This document shows positions 43,331-51,559 of a stretch of 64,000 nucleotides of DNA, in pieces; position 1 is the stretch's first letter, and each line of letters opens with the position of its first letter. Source of the DNA: Nonomuraea helvata. Lineage in GTDB: Bacteria; Actinomycetota; Actinomycetes; Streptosporangiales; Streptosporangiaceae. The notes beneath the pieces were generated by a model that was not told where the DNA came from, did not search any database, and worked only from the letters and a program-made list of their open reading frames with translations. The stretch is from contig NZ_BAAAXV010000009.1 in assembly GCF_039535785.1 (NCBI RefSeq), forward strand, positions 1,116,001 through 1,180,000, written 5' to 3'. The position numbers and the translations under genes were made by a program.

Positions 43331-43364
43331 TAACTCTCCGCAACAATTCATGCGAGGAGAGTTA
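43331..43364 (+). promoter_or_regulatory. Hairpin covering the recombinase ribosome-binding site
   Basis: TAACTCTCC (43331-43339) and GGAGAGTTA (43356-43364) are perfect complements with a 16-base loop, ending one base before ATG 43366. The second arm holds the Shine-Dalgarno GAGGAGAG, so the stem could hide it. Alternatively it is an operator or part of the att arm. Confidence 0.6.
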
Positions 43365-43365
43365 C

Positions 43366-44874
43366 ATGACCAATGTCCCAGTCGTCTCCTACGCTCGCAT
43401 ATCCGCCGACATCAGGCGAGACGAGCACGGTGTGCAGGACCAGCACAGGCTCAACCGGGAGACGGCAGCGCGGCAGGGGTGGACGGTCGTCCATGAGTAC
43501 ACGGACAACGACAAATCAGCGGCGAAAGCCGACGTCGTACGCGACGACTTCGAGGCAATGCTACGGGCTCTGCGGGCGGGCGAACTGCCGAACGGTACGG
43601 CGGTGCAAGGCGTCGTCATCGTCGCCGAAGACCGGCTCGCTCGGCGTCCCGGCGACTACGAGCGCTTCGTCGAAGCAATCACTTACCAGGACGGCCGCGT
43701 GTTCGCCGATGCTCGCGGCACGAAGGATCTCTACAGCGAGGACACAGAGAGCATGGGGCTCTTCGGCGCCGTGATCTCCAAGATGGAGGTCCGCAAGATG
43801 CAGCGCCGCATGCGCCGCTCGCACCGTATGCGCGCTGAGCAGGGTCTACCCGTCGGCGGCACACGCCCGTTCGGCTGGAAGCCCGACCGGCTCGCCCTCG
43901 ACCCCCAAGAAGCACCGCTCGTACGGCAGGCGATCCTCGACCTGATCGCTGGACGCTCGCTGTACTCCATCACCAACCAGTGGCGCCAGGAGGGTGTAAA
44001 GACCTCGCTCGGCAATGAATGGCTGCCCAGTTCGCTCAAGCTGACGGTACAGAACCCTCGGGTCTGCGGCTGGCGGGAGATCAACGGCGAACTCGTCCGC
44101 GACTCGACAGGAAATCCCGTGGTCGGGCAGTGGGAGCCGATCGTCTCGCCTGAGCAGTGGATGGCGGTTAAGAACATCTTCGACGCCCGAAAGGGCCATT
44201 TCATCTACCGAGACGGGCGAGTCGGCCACATCCTCACGCCGGACTTCCGCGAGCCGAACTACCTCCTCACAGGCTTCCTGCGCTGCGGCCGTTCCAAGCC
44301 CGACGGCTCCCTCTGCAACGCGTCCCTCCGCGTCACCCACAGCAAGGACTGCATTCAGCACATCTACCTCTGCCCGACCAAGACAGCCGGCGGCTGTGGC
44401 GGCGTCGGCCGGCGCGGTGACATGGTCGATCTCTACATCTCGGAGGCGGTCCTCGCCAAGCTGGAAGAAGTCCAACTCGCCGCCTCCGCTGATCCCGTCG
44501 AATGGTCTGGAAAGGCGGAGTACGAGGATGCGAAGTCCCGCCTGGAGGAGCTTCGGGTCCAGTGGACCGCAGGGAACATCACCAACGAACTGTTCTTCTC
44601 GGTGGCCCCGGACTTGGAGAAGCGGATCGCCCGCCTCCGTACCGAGGCGCAGAACTTCACCGCTGCCGCCCAACGCCGCCAAGCCCGCTCCGACACCGAC
44701 ATCACCGAGATCCGACGGCGCTGGTACCTGGCAGAGGAGGACGGCGGGCTGCCCCTCACCATCAAGCGGTCCTACATCCGCGAGGCCCTCCTGGCAGTGA
44801 TCATCTATCCCTCTGGCAAGGGGCGCAGGAAGTTCAACCCGGATCTGCTTGAGCCGATCTGGCGAGAAGGCTGA
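43366..44874 (+). CDS. large serine recombinase (site-specific integrase)
   Basis: 502 residues. The resolvase domain has VSYARISAD with nucleophile Ser13, VVIVAEDRLARRP and MGLFGAVISKMEVRKMQRRM. Next comes the recombinase domain (GTRPFGWKPDRL, SITNQWRQEGVKTS, NPRVCGWREING), a zinc-ribbon region (LLTGFLRCGRSKPDGSLCN, IYLCPTKTAGGCGG) and a helical, probably coiled-coil stretch near residues 380-430. It should integrate and excise an element between attP and attB without host factors. Its start is 35 bp from msrA fragment 3, so the msrA 3' end is the likely attB. A strong terminator follows the gene. Confidence 0.93.
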   Translation: MTNVPVVSYARISADIRRDEHGVQDQHRLNRETAARQGWTVVHEYTDNDKSAAKADVVRDDFEAMLRALRAGELPNGTAVQGVVIVAEDRLARRPGDYERFVEAITYQDGRVFADARGTKDLYSEDTESMGLFGAVISKMEVRKMQRRMRRSHRMRAEQGLPVGGTRPFGWKPDRLALDPQEAPLVRQAILDLIAGRSLYSITNQWRQEGVKTSLGNEWLPSSLKLTVQNPRVCGWREINGELVRDSTGNPVVGQWEPIVSPEQWMAVKNIFDARKGHFIYRDGRVGHILTPDFREPNYLLTGFLRCGRSKPDGSLCNASLRVTHSKDCIQHIYLCPTKTAGGCGGVGRRGDMVDLYISEAVLAKLEEVQLAASADPVEWSGKAEYEDAKSRLEELRVQWTAGNITNELFFSVAPDLEKRIARLRTEAQNFTAAAQRRQARSDTDITEIRRRWYLAEEDGGLPLTIKRSYIREALLAVIIYPSGKGRRKFNPDLLEPIWREG

Positions 44875-44898
44875 GCACAGGACGCCCAGGACGTCCCC

Positions 44899-44936
44899 AG
44901 AAGGCTGTCTCCCTTACCCAAGGGCGACAGCCTTCT
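44899..44936 (+). terminator. Rho-independent-like terminator after the recombinase
   Basis: AGAAGGCTGTC (44899-44909) and GACAGCCTTCT (44926-44936) pair perfectly, and the loop adds CCCTT/AAGGG pairing. It begins 25 bp after the stop of the recombinase and is followed by a modest T-containing tail. Confidence 0.8.
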
Positions 44937-45379
44937 TACTTTACCTCCGAACTATCGGCGACAGCCGGACTTCTACGGACACAACCGGACGCCCACGGTA
45001 CGTGCCGGACGTCTGCACTCCCGTCGCCATAGGAACTCCGACCTGCGTAAACGCGTTCTCAGAGTGGTACAACGTACTCACACCAAGAGCCACCGTCCCT
45101 CTACAGCACGACCGCAGCGAACATCTCGGCGAATCACCTCAAGGCGCATAGACGATTCCGGGAAAGCACATCCACGACCACTAATGACCCGTCGGACTTC
45201 CCGGCCCGACGGTAGGTGTCAACACCGAGCGCGCCATTCACCTTCTCGCCGCACTCCATTCCTGTTCTCTCGCTGCTGGTACCACCGCCAAAGGCTGTCT
45301 TCGGGCTGCCTAGGCGCCGGTATCTGGCCGTGCTCGTCAGGTACGGCGGTGGCTCCCGCCCACGAGCTGAGGAGGCCAC
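44937..45379. other. Gene-free stretch in the integrative element
   Basis: No convincing coding sequence on either strand. A short inverted repeat CCGTCGG/CCGACGG (45189-45195 and 45206-45212) is the only structure seen. In related elements an excisionase or small regulator would be expected here; none is recognisable. Confidence 0.4.
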
Positions 45380-45587
45380 CTGAACCAACCGAACGAGCTG
45401 TCTGCCCAGGAGTGGGGCAAGCAGCAAGCCGCACGATCCCCTCGCTGGTCAGAAGAGAAGTGGCAGCGCATCGCCACCGTGCTCGGCGTATGCGTCGCCC
45501 GCCAAACCCCGCCCTGTCGACGACGCGTGAATACTGACCCCCAGGCGACGGCCGAAATCTGACCCCCCTTGCAGTTCACTCTGGAGG

Positions 45588-46811
45588 GTGATCAAGGTGG
45601 AGGACTGGGCGGAGATCCGCCGGTTGCACCGGGCCGAGGGCATGCCCATCAAAGCGATCGCGCGGCATCTGGGCATCGCCAGGAACACGGTGCGGCGGGC
45701 GCTGGCGGCCGAGGAGCCGCCGAAGTATCAACGGCCGGGTAAGAAGTCGATCGTGGACGCGGTAGAACCGCAGATCCGGGCGCTGCTGCGGCAGTGGCCG
45801 GACATGCCCGCGACAGTGATCGCCGAGCGGATCGGCTGGCAGCGATCGATGACCGTGCTCAAGGACCGCATCCGGCAGATCCGGCCGGAGTACCGGCCGC
45901 TCGATCCTGCCTCGCGCACCAGCTACCAGCCGGGCGAGCTAGCCCAATGCGATCTCTGGTTCCCGCCGGCACGTATCCCGGTTGGCCCCGACCGAGGGAT
46001 GAGTCTGCCGGTGTTGGTCCTGGTCTGCGGCTACTCGCGCTGGCTGCTGGCCCGGATGATCCCCTCCCGGGCGGCCGGGGACCTGTTCGCCGGGATGTGG
46101 ACGTTGCTGTCCCTGCTCGGAGCCACCCCCAAGACGCTGGTGTGGGACAACGAGGGCGCCATCGGGGCATGGAAGGGCGGACGCCCGCAGCTCACCCAGG
46201 ACGCCGAAGCCTTCCGCGGCACTCTCGGCGCCCGCATCCTGCAGTGCCGGCCAGCCGATCCGGAGGCCAAAGGCCTGGTGGAGCGAGCCAACGGCTATCT
46301 GGAAACCTCGTTCCTGCCGGGCCGGGCCTTCACCGGCCCGCACGACTTCAACACCCAGCTGGAGGGTTGGCTGCAGCGGGCTAACCAGCGCCATCACCGG
46401 CGCCTGGACTGCCGCCCGGCGGACCGGATCAGCGCGGATCGGGCAGCGATGGTCGCGTTGCCGCCCGTGCCGCCGACCGTGGGCTGGCGCAGCGCGACCC
46501 GGCTGGCGCGCGATCACTACGTGCGCGTCGCCTCCAACGACTACTCCGTCCACCCGTCGGCGATCGGCCGCCTGGTCGAGGTCGTCGCCGACCTGGAGCA
46601 GGTCACGGTGACCTGCGCGGGGCAGGTGGTGGCCCGGCACGAGCGCTGCTGGGATGTCCACCAGACGCTCACCGACCCCGCTCACGCCAGGGCCGCGGCG
46701 ACGCTGCGCGCGGCCCGGCTGCAGGCCGTGGCCACGCCGATCGACACCGAGGTGGAACAACGCCAGCTCAGCGACTACGACGCCCTGCTCGGCATCGAGA
46801 CGGTGGCGTGA
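45588..46811 (+). CDS. istA: IS21-family transposase IstA
   Basis: 407 residues starting VIKVEDWAEIRRLHRAEGMP at GTG 45588; GTG 45597 has the better-spaced GGAGG. The N-terminal HTH is KAIARHLGIARNTVRRAL. The DDE catalytic core is seen as LAQCDLWFPP (Asp), LVWDNEGAIG (Asp) and AKGLVERANGYLETSF (Glu). The C-terminal part has the typical SNDYSVHPSAIGR strand. It cuts and joins the IS ends. The stop overlaps istB. Confidence 0.93.
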   Translation: MIKVEDWAEIRRLHRAEGMPIKAIARHLGIARNTVRRALAAEEPPKYQRPGKKSIVDAVEPQIRALLRQWPDMPATVIAERIGWQRSMTVLKDRIRQIRPEYRPLDPASRTSYQPGELAQCDLWFPPARIPVGPDRGMSLPVLVLVCGYSRWLLARMIPSRAAGDLFAGMWTLLSLLGATPKTLVWDNEGAIGAWKGGRPQLTQDAEAFRGTLGARILQCRPADPEAKGLVERANGYLETSFLPGRAFTGPHDFNTQLEGWLQRANQRHHRRLDCRPADRISADRAAMVALPPVPPTVGWRSATRLARDHYVRVASNDYSVHPSAIGRLVEVVADLEQVTVTCAGQVVARHERCWDVHQTLTDPAHARAAATLRAARLQAVATPIDTEVEQRQLSDYDALLGIETVA

Positions 46812-47635
46812 TGGCCGCACGAACCAGCGCCGCCACCGCGTCAACGGCGGCAGCCAGCGGCCGCAACATCGGCGCCGAGCTGGCCTACCTGACCCGCGTG
46901 CTGAAGGCACCTTCACTGGCAGCGGCCATCGAGCGGCTAGCCGAACGGGCCCGCGCCGAGTCCTGGAGTCATGAGGAGTTCCTGGCCGCCTGCCTGCAAC
47001 GTGAAGTGGCCGCCCGCGACTCCCACGGCGGCGAGGCCCGCATCCGCGCCGCGCGCTTCCCGGCCCGCAAGGCCCTGGAGGATTTCGACTACGACCACCA
47101 GCGCTCTCTCAAACGCGAGGCCATCGCGCATCTGAGCACGCTGGACTTCGTCACCGCCAAAGACAACGTAGTCTTCCTCGGCCCGCCCGGCACCGGCAAA
47201 ACGCACCTGTCGATCGGCCTGGGCATCCGCGCCTGCCAAGCCGGCCATCGGGTCGCTTTCGCCACCGCTGCAGAGTGGGTGGCCCGTCTGGCAGACGCGC
47301 ACGCCGCCGGCCGCTTGCAGGACGAGTTGATCAAGCTGGCCCGCATCCCGGTCCTGATCGTCGACGAGGTGGGCTACATCCCGTTCGAGTCCGAGGCTGC
47401 CAACTTGTTCTTCCAGCTGGTCTCCAGCCGCTACGAACGCGCCTCGCTGATCGTCACGTCCAACAAGCCCTTCGGCCGCTGGGGCGAGGTGTTCGGCGAC
47501 GACGTGGTCGCCGCCGCCATGATCGACCGTCTCGTCCACCACGCCGAAGTCATCTCACTGAAGGGAGACAGCTACCGGCTGAAGAACCGCGACCTGGGCC
47601 GGGTCCCACCGGTCCGCTCTGAGCACGAGCAGTAA
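46811..47635 (+). CDS. istB: IS21-family helper ATPase IstB
   Basis: 274 residues from ATG 46811, which overlaps the istA stop (TGATG). AAA+ features are complete: Walker A GPPGTGKTHL, Walker B IPVLIVDEVGYIPF, sensor region SLIVTSNKPFGRWGEVFGDD and the C-terminal AMIDRLVHHAEVISLKGDSY. It loads on DNA and selects the target site for IstA. The reading frame is undamaged. Confidence 0.93.
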   Translation: MAARTSAATASTAAASGRNIGAELAYLTRVLKAPSLAAAIERLAERARAESWSHEEFLAACLQREVAARDSHGGEARIRAARFPARKALEDFDYDHQRSLKREAIAHLSTLDFVTAKDNVVFLGPPGTGKTHLSIGLGIRACQAGHRVAFATAAEWVARLADAHAAGRLQDELIKLARIPVLIVDEVGYIPFESEAANLFFQLVSSRYERASLIVTSNKPFGRWGEVFGDDVVAAAMIDRLVHHAEVISLKGDSYRLKNRDLGRVPPVRSEHEQ

Positions 47636-47735
47636 CCAACGACAAGACCAGGGGGTCAAGATTCAACCGTCGTCAGGGGGTCAGAATTCGGCCGTCGTTG
47701 ACACCGCCCGACGGCTCCTCCGGGAAGGACGCCGC

Positions 47736-49073
47736 ATGAGCGAGGTTCCTCACCTGTCACCCGAGATGCTGGCCGTGATGCAGCGAGCGGCCATGCCCGA
47801 CTTCGCCCGCTGGCAACAGATGGTCCACGCCACGGGCGGCTGCGCCCAACCGGTCCGGCTGCACGGCGAGAGGTACACGCTGGACAGCCGGACGGGCGAA
47901 GTCCTCGACATGTACCGGACCGCCGACGAGCCAACCGGCTTCCTACTCACAGCATGCGGCAACCGGCGCGCGTCCAGATGCCCGGCCTGCTCGGCGGTCT
48001 ACAAGGACGACACGTACCACCTGATCATCACTGGCCTACGCGGCGGCAAGGGCGTTCCGGAGGAGGTCAGCCAGCATCCCCGGGCGTTCGTCACCTTCAC
48101 CGCCCCCTCCTTCGGAGTCGTCCACGCCCACCGCGAGCAGTCCGGCCGGACACTCCCATGTCGTCCGCGCCCGAACCGTCCCGTCTGCGAGCATGGCCGG
48201 TCGAAGGGTTGCGGTTTGCGTCATGAGCGCGATGACGTCCAGGTCGGACAGCCCCTGTGCGTGGACTGCTACGACTACATCGGAGCCGTCCTGTGGAACG
48301 CTCACGCGGGCGTCCTCTGGCGGGAGTTCGCCAAGACGATGCCGAGCGTCCTGGCCCGCCTGCTCGGCATCACCCGAATGAAGCTACGCCGGACGGTCCG
48401 CCTCTCGTACGCCAAGGTCGCCGAGCACCAAGCGCGCGGCATGGTCCACTTCCATGCCGTCGTCAGACTCGACGGACCGGACGGACCCGCCGACCACCCT
48501 CCGGACCACATCACTATCGACCTGCTCGACCGGGCCATACGCCGGACCGCCGATCAGGTCGCGGTCCGAATAGAGGACGGACCGCCCTCGCCCGTCCGGT
48601 GGGGCGATCAGCTCGACATACGGCCGGTCTACGTCTCGGCCGAGCTGGGCGGGTTGAGCGATCAGCGAGTCGCCGCGTACGTGGCCAAGTACGCCACCAA
48701 GGGAGCCGAGTCTGCAGGCACCGTTGACCGTCCGATTCGACATGCCGGGGAGATCGCCAGGTTGGAGGTCACCGAGCACGCCCGCCGCATGATCTACACC
48801 TGTTTCAGTCTCGCCGAGCTCCAGCCCTACCGAACCCTGCTCCTGCGGCGGTGGGCGCACATGCTCGGCTACCGGGGACACTTCTCCACCAAGTCCCGCC
48901 ACTACTCGATCAGACTCGGGGACATTCGACAGGCCCGCGCCGGCTTCCGTGCCGAGCAAGCCCGGCTGATCATGGGCACTGCGCCTCCCGATCCGGAGAA
49001 GACCGTGACGGTAGGCGAATGGCGCTATGCCGGAAGCGGCCACCGCCACGGAGAGGCTTTTGGGCTGAGGTAG
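47736..49073 (+). CDS. repSA: RepSA-type rolling-circle replication initiator, apparently frameshifted near its end
   Basis: 445 residues as read. Cysteine-rich regions (CGNRRASRCPAC; CEHGRSKGCG, CVDCYDY) flank the HUH endonuclease motif HFH at 238-240 (RGMVHFHAVVRLDG). A downstream KYATKGAESAG and RRWAHMLGYRGHFSTKSRHY are typical of RepSA initiators of pSAM2-like elements. The frame stops at 49073 after GEAFGLR. Moving back one base in the TTTT at 49058-49061 gives FWAEVARQRIATARKI and ends at 49135, the kind of tail such proteins have. The element keeps replication and integration genes but no visible TraB/FtsK-type transfer gene. Now uncoupled from its upstream ORF by IS21. Confidence 0.85.
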   Translation: MSEVPHLSPEMLAVMQRAAMPDFARWQQMVHATGGCAQPVRLHGERYTLDSRTGEVLDMYRTADEPTGFLLTACGNRRASRCPACSAVYKDDTYHLIITGLRGGKGVPEEVSQHPRAFVTFTAPSFGVVHAHREQSGRTLPCRPRPNRPVCEHGRSKGCGLRHERDDVQVGQPLCVDCYDYIGAVLWNAHAGVLWREFAKTMPSVLARLLGITRMKLRRTVRLSYAKVAEHQARGMVHFHAVVRLDGPDGPADHPPDHITIDLLDRAIRRTADQVAVRIEDGPPSPVRWGDQLDIRPVYVSAELGGLSDQRVAAYVAKYATKGAESAGTVDRPIRHAGEIARLEVTEHARRMIYTCFSLAELQPYRTLLLRRWAHMLGYRGHFSTKSRHYSIRLGDIRQARAGFRAEQARLIMGTAPPDPEKTVTVGEWRYAGSGHRHGEAFGLR

Positions 49074-49142
49074 CACGCCAACGGATCGCCACCGCTCGCA
49101 AGATCGCACGACAGCAAGCAGACGAGGACCGGTAGGGCCCGC

Positions 49143-49181
49143 GCCTCTAGACCTAGAGAGATCACCTCTAGGTCTAGAGGC
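49143..49181. terminator. Perfect 16-bp hairpin between convergent genes
   Basis: GCCTCTAGACCTAGAG (49143-49158) pairs fully with CTCTAGGTCTAGAGGC (49166-49181) around a 7-base loop. Each arm is itself nearly palindromic (CTCTAG/CTAGAG). It lies between the end of repSA and the end of the SLOG gene and would terminate both, or act as a cruciform site for the Rep protein. Confidence 0.75.
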
Positions 49182-49183
49182 TC

Positions 49184-49660
49184 CTAATCTCGCCGGGCCC
49201 CATCAGGCCAGATCACCCGCACGGGCACCTCCAGCCGCTGCGCCTCGGCCACCACGTCAGCAGTCCCGCCATAACCTCGGGCCGGCTGCCCGTCCCAGAC
49301 GGCGAACAACACCTCGACGTCGTCCAGCATCCGCGCACTGGCCGCCATGTGCGACTCCGCGGTGGACTCCACAAAGTCCAGCCTGTGAGTCCGGACCGCC
49401 CGGCCCAGCAACTCGTCGTACGCAGCCTGGCACTCGCCCGGCAACCCATCCCGATACTCCTTGGCAGGGATCACGGCTTCCAGCACGCCGCCGAGGTCGA
49501 GTACCGCGCGAGCGAAGATCTGATCAGCCCCGTCCGCCAGGCAGGACAACCCGGCGACTTCAGGACCGTACTCCGCGAGCGCCTGGCGTACCGCCCCGTC
49601 GATCAGTACGGCGGTCTCCTCCGGCAAGCCCCGGTGGCCGGACACAGCGATGCGAACCAT
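49184..49660 (-). CDS. SLOG/LOG-like nucleotide-binding protein
   Basis: 158 residues with a Rossmann-like SLOG layout: MVRIAVSGHRGLPEETAVLI, GLSCLADGADQIFARAVLDL, VEVLFAVWDGQPARGYGGTA, DVVAEAQRLEVPVRVIWPDG. The GHRGL and GYGGTADVV loops are where SLOG proteins hold nucleotide ligands. SLOG proteins are proposed sensors of nucleotide signals in stress or defence systems. It lies 7 bp after the TPR-XRE gene, so the two form an operon. The specific role is unknown. Confidence 0.75.
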   Translation of the reverse strand: MVRIAVSGHRGLPEETAVLIDGAVRQALAEYGPEVAGLSCLADGADQIFARAVLDLGGVLEAVIPAKEYRDGLPGECQAAYDELLGRAVRTHRLDFVESTAESHMAASARMLDDVEVLFAVWDGQPARGYGGTADVVAEAQRLEVPVRVIWPDGARRD

Positions 49661-49667
49661 GATTCCC

Positions 49668-50909
49668 CTAGATCAGAGTGGCGTGAAGACGCTCGTCGAA
49701 CGAGCGCAAAGCGCCGGACGACGGCCCGGCATACGATCGTCGGAAGTTCTTGACCCGGTGCAGGACACGCTCGGAGCCATACGTCGTCGCCACCGTAAGC
49801 GCGTTGGAAGCCAGATACAGCGCCTCGTCATAGCGCCCCGACATGGCCTCAGCCGTCGCCACCTCCGTCATGAGCACACCCCGCTGCTTCGCGCCGGGCT
49901 GGGCCGACGAAAGCGACTCATTGAACGCGGCAACGGCTTCAACCGGCCGCTTGAGCCGTACCATCACCAGAGCCCGATACCCCGCCAGCTTGGCGTGATC
50001 GAACGGGAACACCCATGGCCAAGGCGGCGCGGCGGCCCGTTCACCAGCCCGTACCGCCTCCTCAGCCGCGCCCAACGCCTGAAGCGCTGCCGCCTCGTCT
50101 CGCGCGGTCGCATGGCCGAGCGCTTCGAGACTCGACAGCCACGCACGAGCGATGGCCGGTGGCCGCTCACCGATCTCCCACCGCGCCCGCACCAGGAGAT
50201 TCAGTCCAATCAGCGGATCGTCGGCGTCGATCTCGAACGCGGCCAGACTACCGATCATGTACGCCGCCAGCAGCGCATGGTTGGCCCGTCGCGCGCTGTC
50301 GATGGCGCGCCGGTAGTAGAAACGCGCCGAACCGGTGTCCTGCATGTCGGCATGCACCCAGGCCGCGAAGCCCGCCGCCTCGCTCAGACCGGCCCGGATC
50401 TCGTCAGCATGCGGAGACCGCGACGCGCGGCCGAGAACGCGGCTCGCAAGATCGACCTGCGCCACAGCCGGCCTGGCGAGTTCGCGCGCAGGCGTGACCG
50501 CCTCCAACCGACGCTGGGCGCCCGTGATGCTGGTCAGCGTGGCGGCCGTCGTCTCGTCCACATCGGGCCGCTTGGGCAGGGCCACCCCCGCCAGCGCGGT
50601 CAACGCCAGCGCCTTGCCGAAATCTCTGCGCTTCGTCGGATCGTCATCCCCTCGGGTTCCGAATCGGAGCAAATGAAGCGGCACCCCGATCTGGATGGAT
50701 ATCTCCCGGACCTGGTCCACAGTGAGCGGCTGACGACCACGCAACACCTTGGACACCCAACTCTGGGAGTAGCCGACCGCCTCAGCGAGCTGGCCCTGCG
50801 TCCAACCGTGCGCCCGCCGCACCTCTTCGAGGATGGTTGGTAGATCGCACTCGGCGAGAGCGGCGGCCACGACTGGCCCGGACCAGAACTGCGGCGGTAT
50901 CTGGGTCAC
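49668..50909 (-). CDS. XRE-family regulator with TPR-like C-terminal domain
   Basis: 413 residues from GTG 50909, with TAACCT 9 bp upstream, so probably leaderless. The HTH is RRAHGWTQGQLAEAVGYSQS, WVSKVLRGRQPL. After KRRDFGKALALTALAG comes an array of helical pairs with TPR character (GSARFYYRRAIDSARRANHA, WLSSLEALGHATARDEAAAL, RYDEALYLASNALTVATTYG). Such proteins are abundant in streptomycete-type genomes and mobile elements. It is probably the element's regulator and is coupled to the SLOG gene. Confidence 0.85.
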   Translation of the reverse strand: MTQIPPQFWSGPVVAAALAECDLPTILEEVRRAHGWTQGQLAEAVGYSQSWVSKVLRGRQPLTVDQVREISIQIGVPLHLLRFGTRGDDDPTKRRDFGKALALTALAGVALPKRPDVDETTAATLTSITGAQRRLEAVTPARELARPAVAQVDLASRVLGRASRSPHADEIRAGLSEAAGFAAWVHADMQDTGSARFYYRRAIDSARRANHALLAAYMIGSLAAFEIDADDPLIGLNLLVRARWEIGERPPAIARAWLSSLEALGHATARDEAAALQALGAAEEAVRAGERAAAPPWPWVFPFDHAKLAGYRALVMVRLKRPVEAVAAFNESLSSAQPGAKQRGVLMTEVATAEAMSGRYDEALYLASNALTVATTYGSERVLHRVKNFRRSYAGPSSGALRSFDERLHATLI

Positions 50910-51023
50910 AACGCTAGGTTAAGCCGCTGACCTCGGCCGAACCGATATTCGTGACGGGAATACCCGTACCACCAGCAGCACTAGGCCGTTCACCTGCGGT
51001 TTCATGACGGCAACGCTCAGTAC

Positions 51024-51344
51024 ATGAACGAACTACCGCCTCACCCTTTGGCCGCCGCACAACAACTGGCCGCCGCCCTTGCGGACGAGGGAATCACTGC
51101 CGACGTCCATCACGACTACGGCACGCCCATGGTGTCGGTCTGGGTCGGGCTGATCGTTTGGTGTGCGGACGGCACGTACTGGTGGCGCACCGGCTGGAAC
51201 CCACGCAGACACCGACCGATCTACGCAGGCCACCCCTTCACTCAGCCGGCCCGCGCCGCCCACCGCGTCGCCCTTCGCTACACGCAACTGCGCATGTCGC
51301 ATCCGCTCTCGTCACTGATCGCCGGAGCACAGCCGTGCCCCTGA
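51024..51344 (+). CDS. small hypothetical protein of the integrative element
   Basis: 106 residues starting MNELPPHPLAAAQQLAAALA. It has an amphipathic N-terminal helix, then a beta region (VSVWVGLIVWCADGTYWWRT) and PARAAHRVALRYTQLRMSHP. No catalytic motif or signal peptide. Small proteins of this style accompany XRE-TPR regulators in Streptomyces elements; role unknown. Divergent from the XRE gene and overlapping the next small gene by 10 bp. Confidence 0.65.
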   Translation: MNELPPHPLAAAQQLAAALADEGITADVHHDYGTPMVSVWVGLIVWCADGTYWWRTGWNPRRHRPIYAGHPFTQPARAAHRVALRYTQLRMSHPLSSLIAGAQPCP

Positions 51345-51559
51345 CCGTGCAGCAAGTGCTCAACAGATTCCCCGGCTGGCAGATCACCGACATGTCCGGA
51401 GGCTGGGTCGCCATGCGAATCAACTTCATGCCCAAGAACAGCGGTCTCTCCAACGTGCGTTGCGGAGAGACATTGGAGGAACTGGCCGGGAATCTACACG
51501 CTGAGATCAGGCAGCAGAAGTCACGGGCATCGGTAGCAGGTAACTCGATGGCAAGCTAA
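51335..51559 (+). CDS. small hypothetical protein
   Basis: 74 residues from GTG 51335, inside the end of the previous gene, which suggests coupling. It reads VPLTVQQVLNRFPGWQITDM, SGGWVAMRINFMPKNSGLSN and ends in a helical, polar tail (LEELAGNLHAEIRQQKSRAS). I do not recognise the family. The two-gene unit probably belongs to the integrative element. Confidence 0.55.
   Translation: MPLTVQQVLNRFPGWQITDMSGGWVAMRINFMPKNSGLSNVRCGETLEELAGNLHAEIRQQKSRASVAGNSMAS

Larger units (their letters stand above)
45515..47703. mobile_element. IS21-family insertion sequence, 2,189 bp, with 6-bp target duplication
   Basis: The left end TGTCGACGACG and the inverted right end TGTCAACGACG match at 10 of 11 bases. 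Both ends contain two inner GACCCCC-type repeats (for example TGACCCCC at 45534-45541 and its complement near the right end), as in IS21 multiple terminal repeats. The flanks CCGCCC at 45509-45514 and 47704-47709 are a direct target duplication. Inside are istA and istB. All parts are intact, so the insertion is probably recent. Confidence 0.88.
45380..47739 (+). pseudogene. small ORF upstream of repSA, split by the IS21 element
   Basis: A 54-codon gene can be rebuilt by joining 45380-45514 to 47710-47739. It starts at CTG 45380 behind a perfect GAGGAGG (45369-45375) and reads NQPNELSAQEWGKQQAARSP, RWSEEKWQRIATVLGV, with its TGA overlapping the ATG of repSA. Small proteins with a QEWGxxQAxxSPRWSxEKW pattern commonly sit next to rep genes of Streptomyces-type integrative elements (from memory). 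The insertion removes the last ten codons and uncouples repSA from it. Confidence 0.65.

Noticed and set aside
44937-45379. Possible excisionase gene between the recombinase and the IS21 element
   Set aside because: No frame has a helix-turn-helix or a start with a ribosome site; only a weak hairpin is seen.
50960-50985. TACCACCAGCAGCAC on the plus strand, similar to the YHQQ core of the msrA fragments in opposite orientation
   Set aside because: Only about 14 bases match and neither the downstream NGYCG part nor the arm is present, so it is probably chance.
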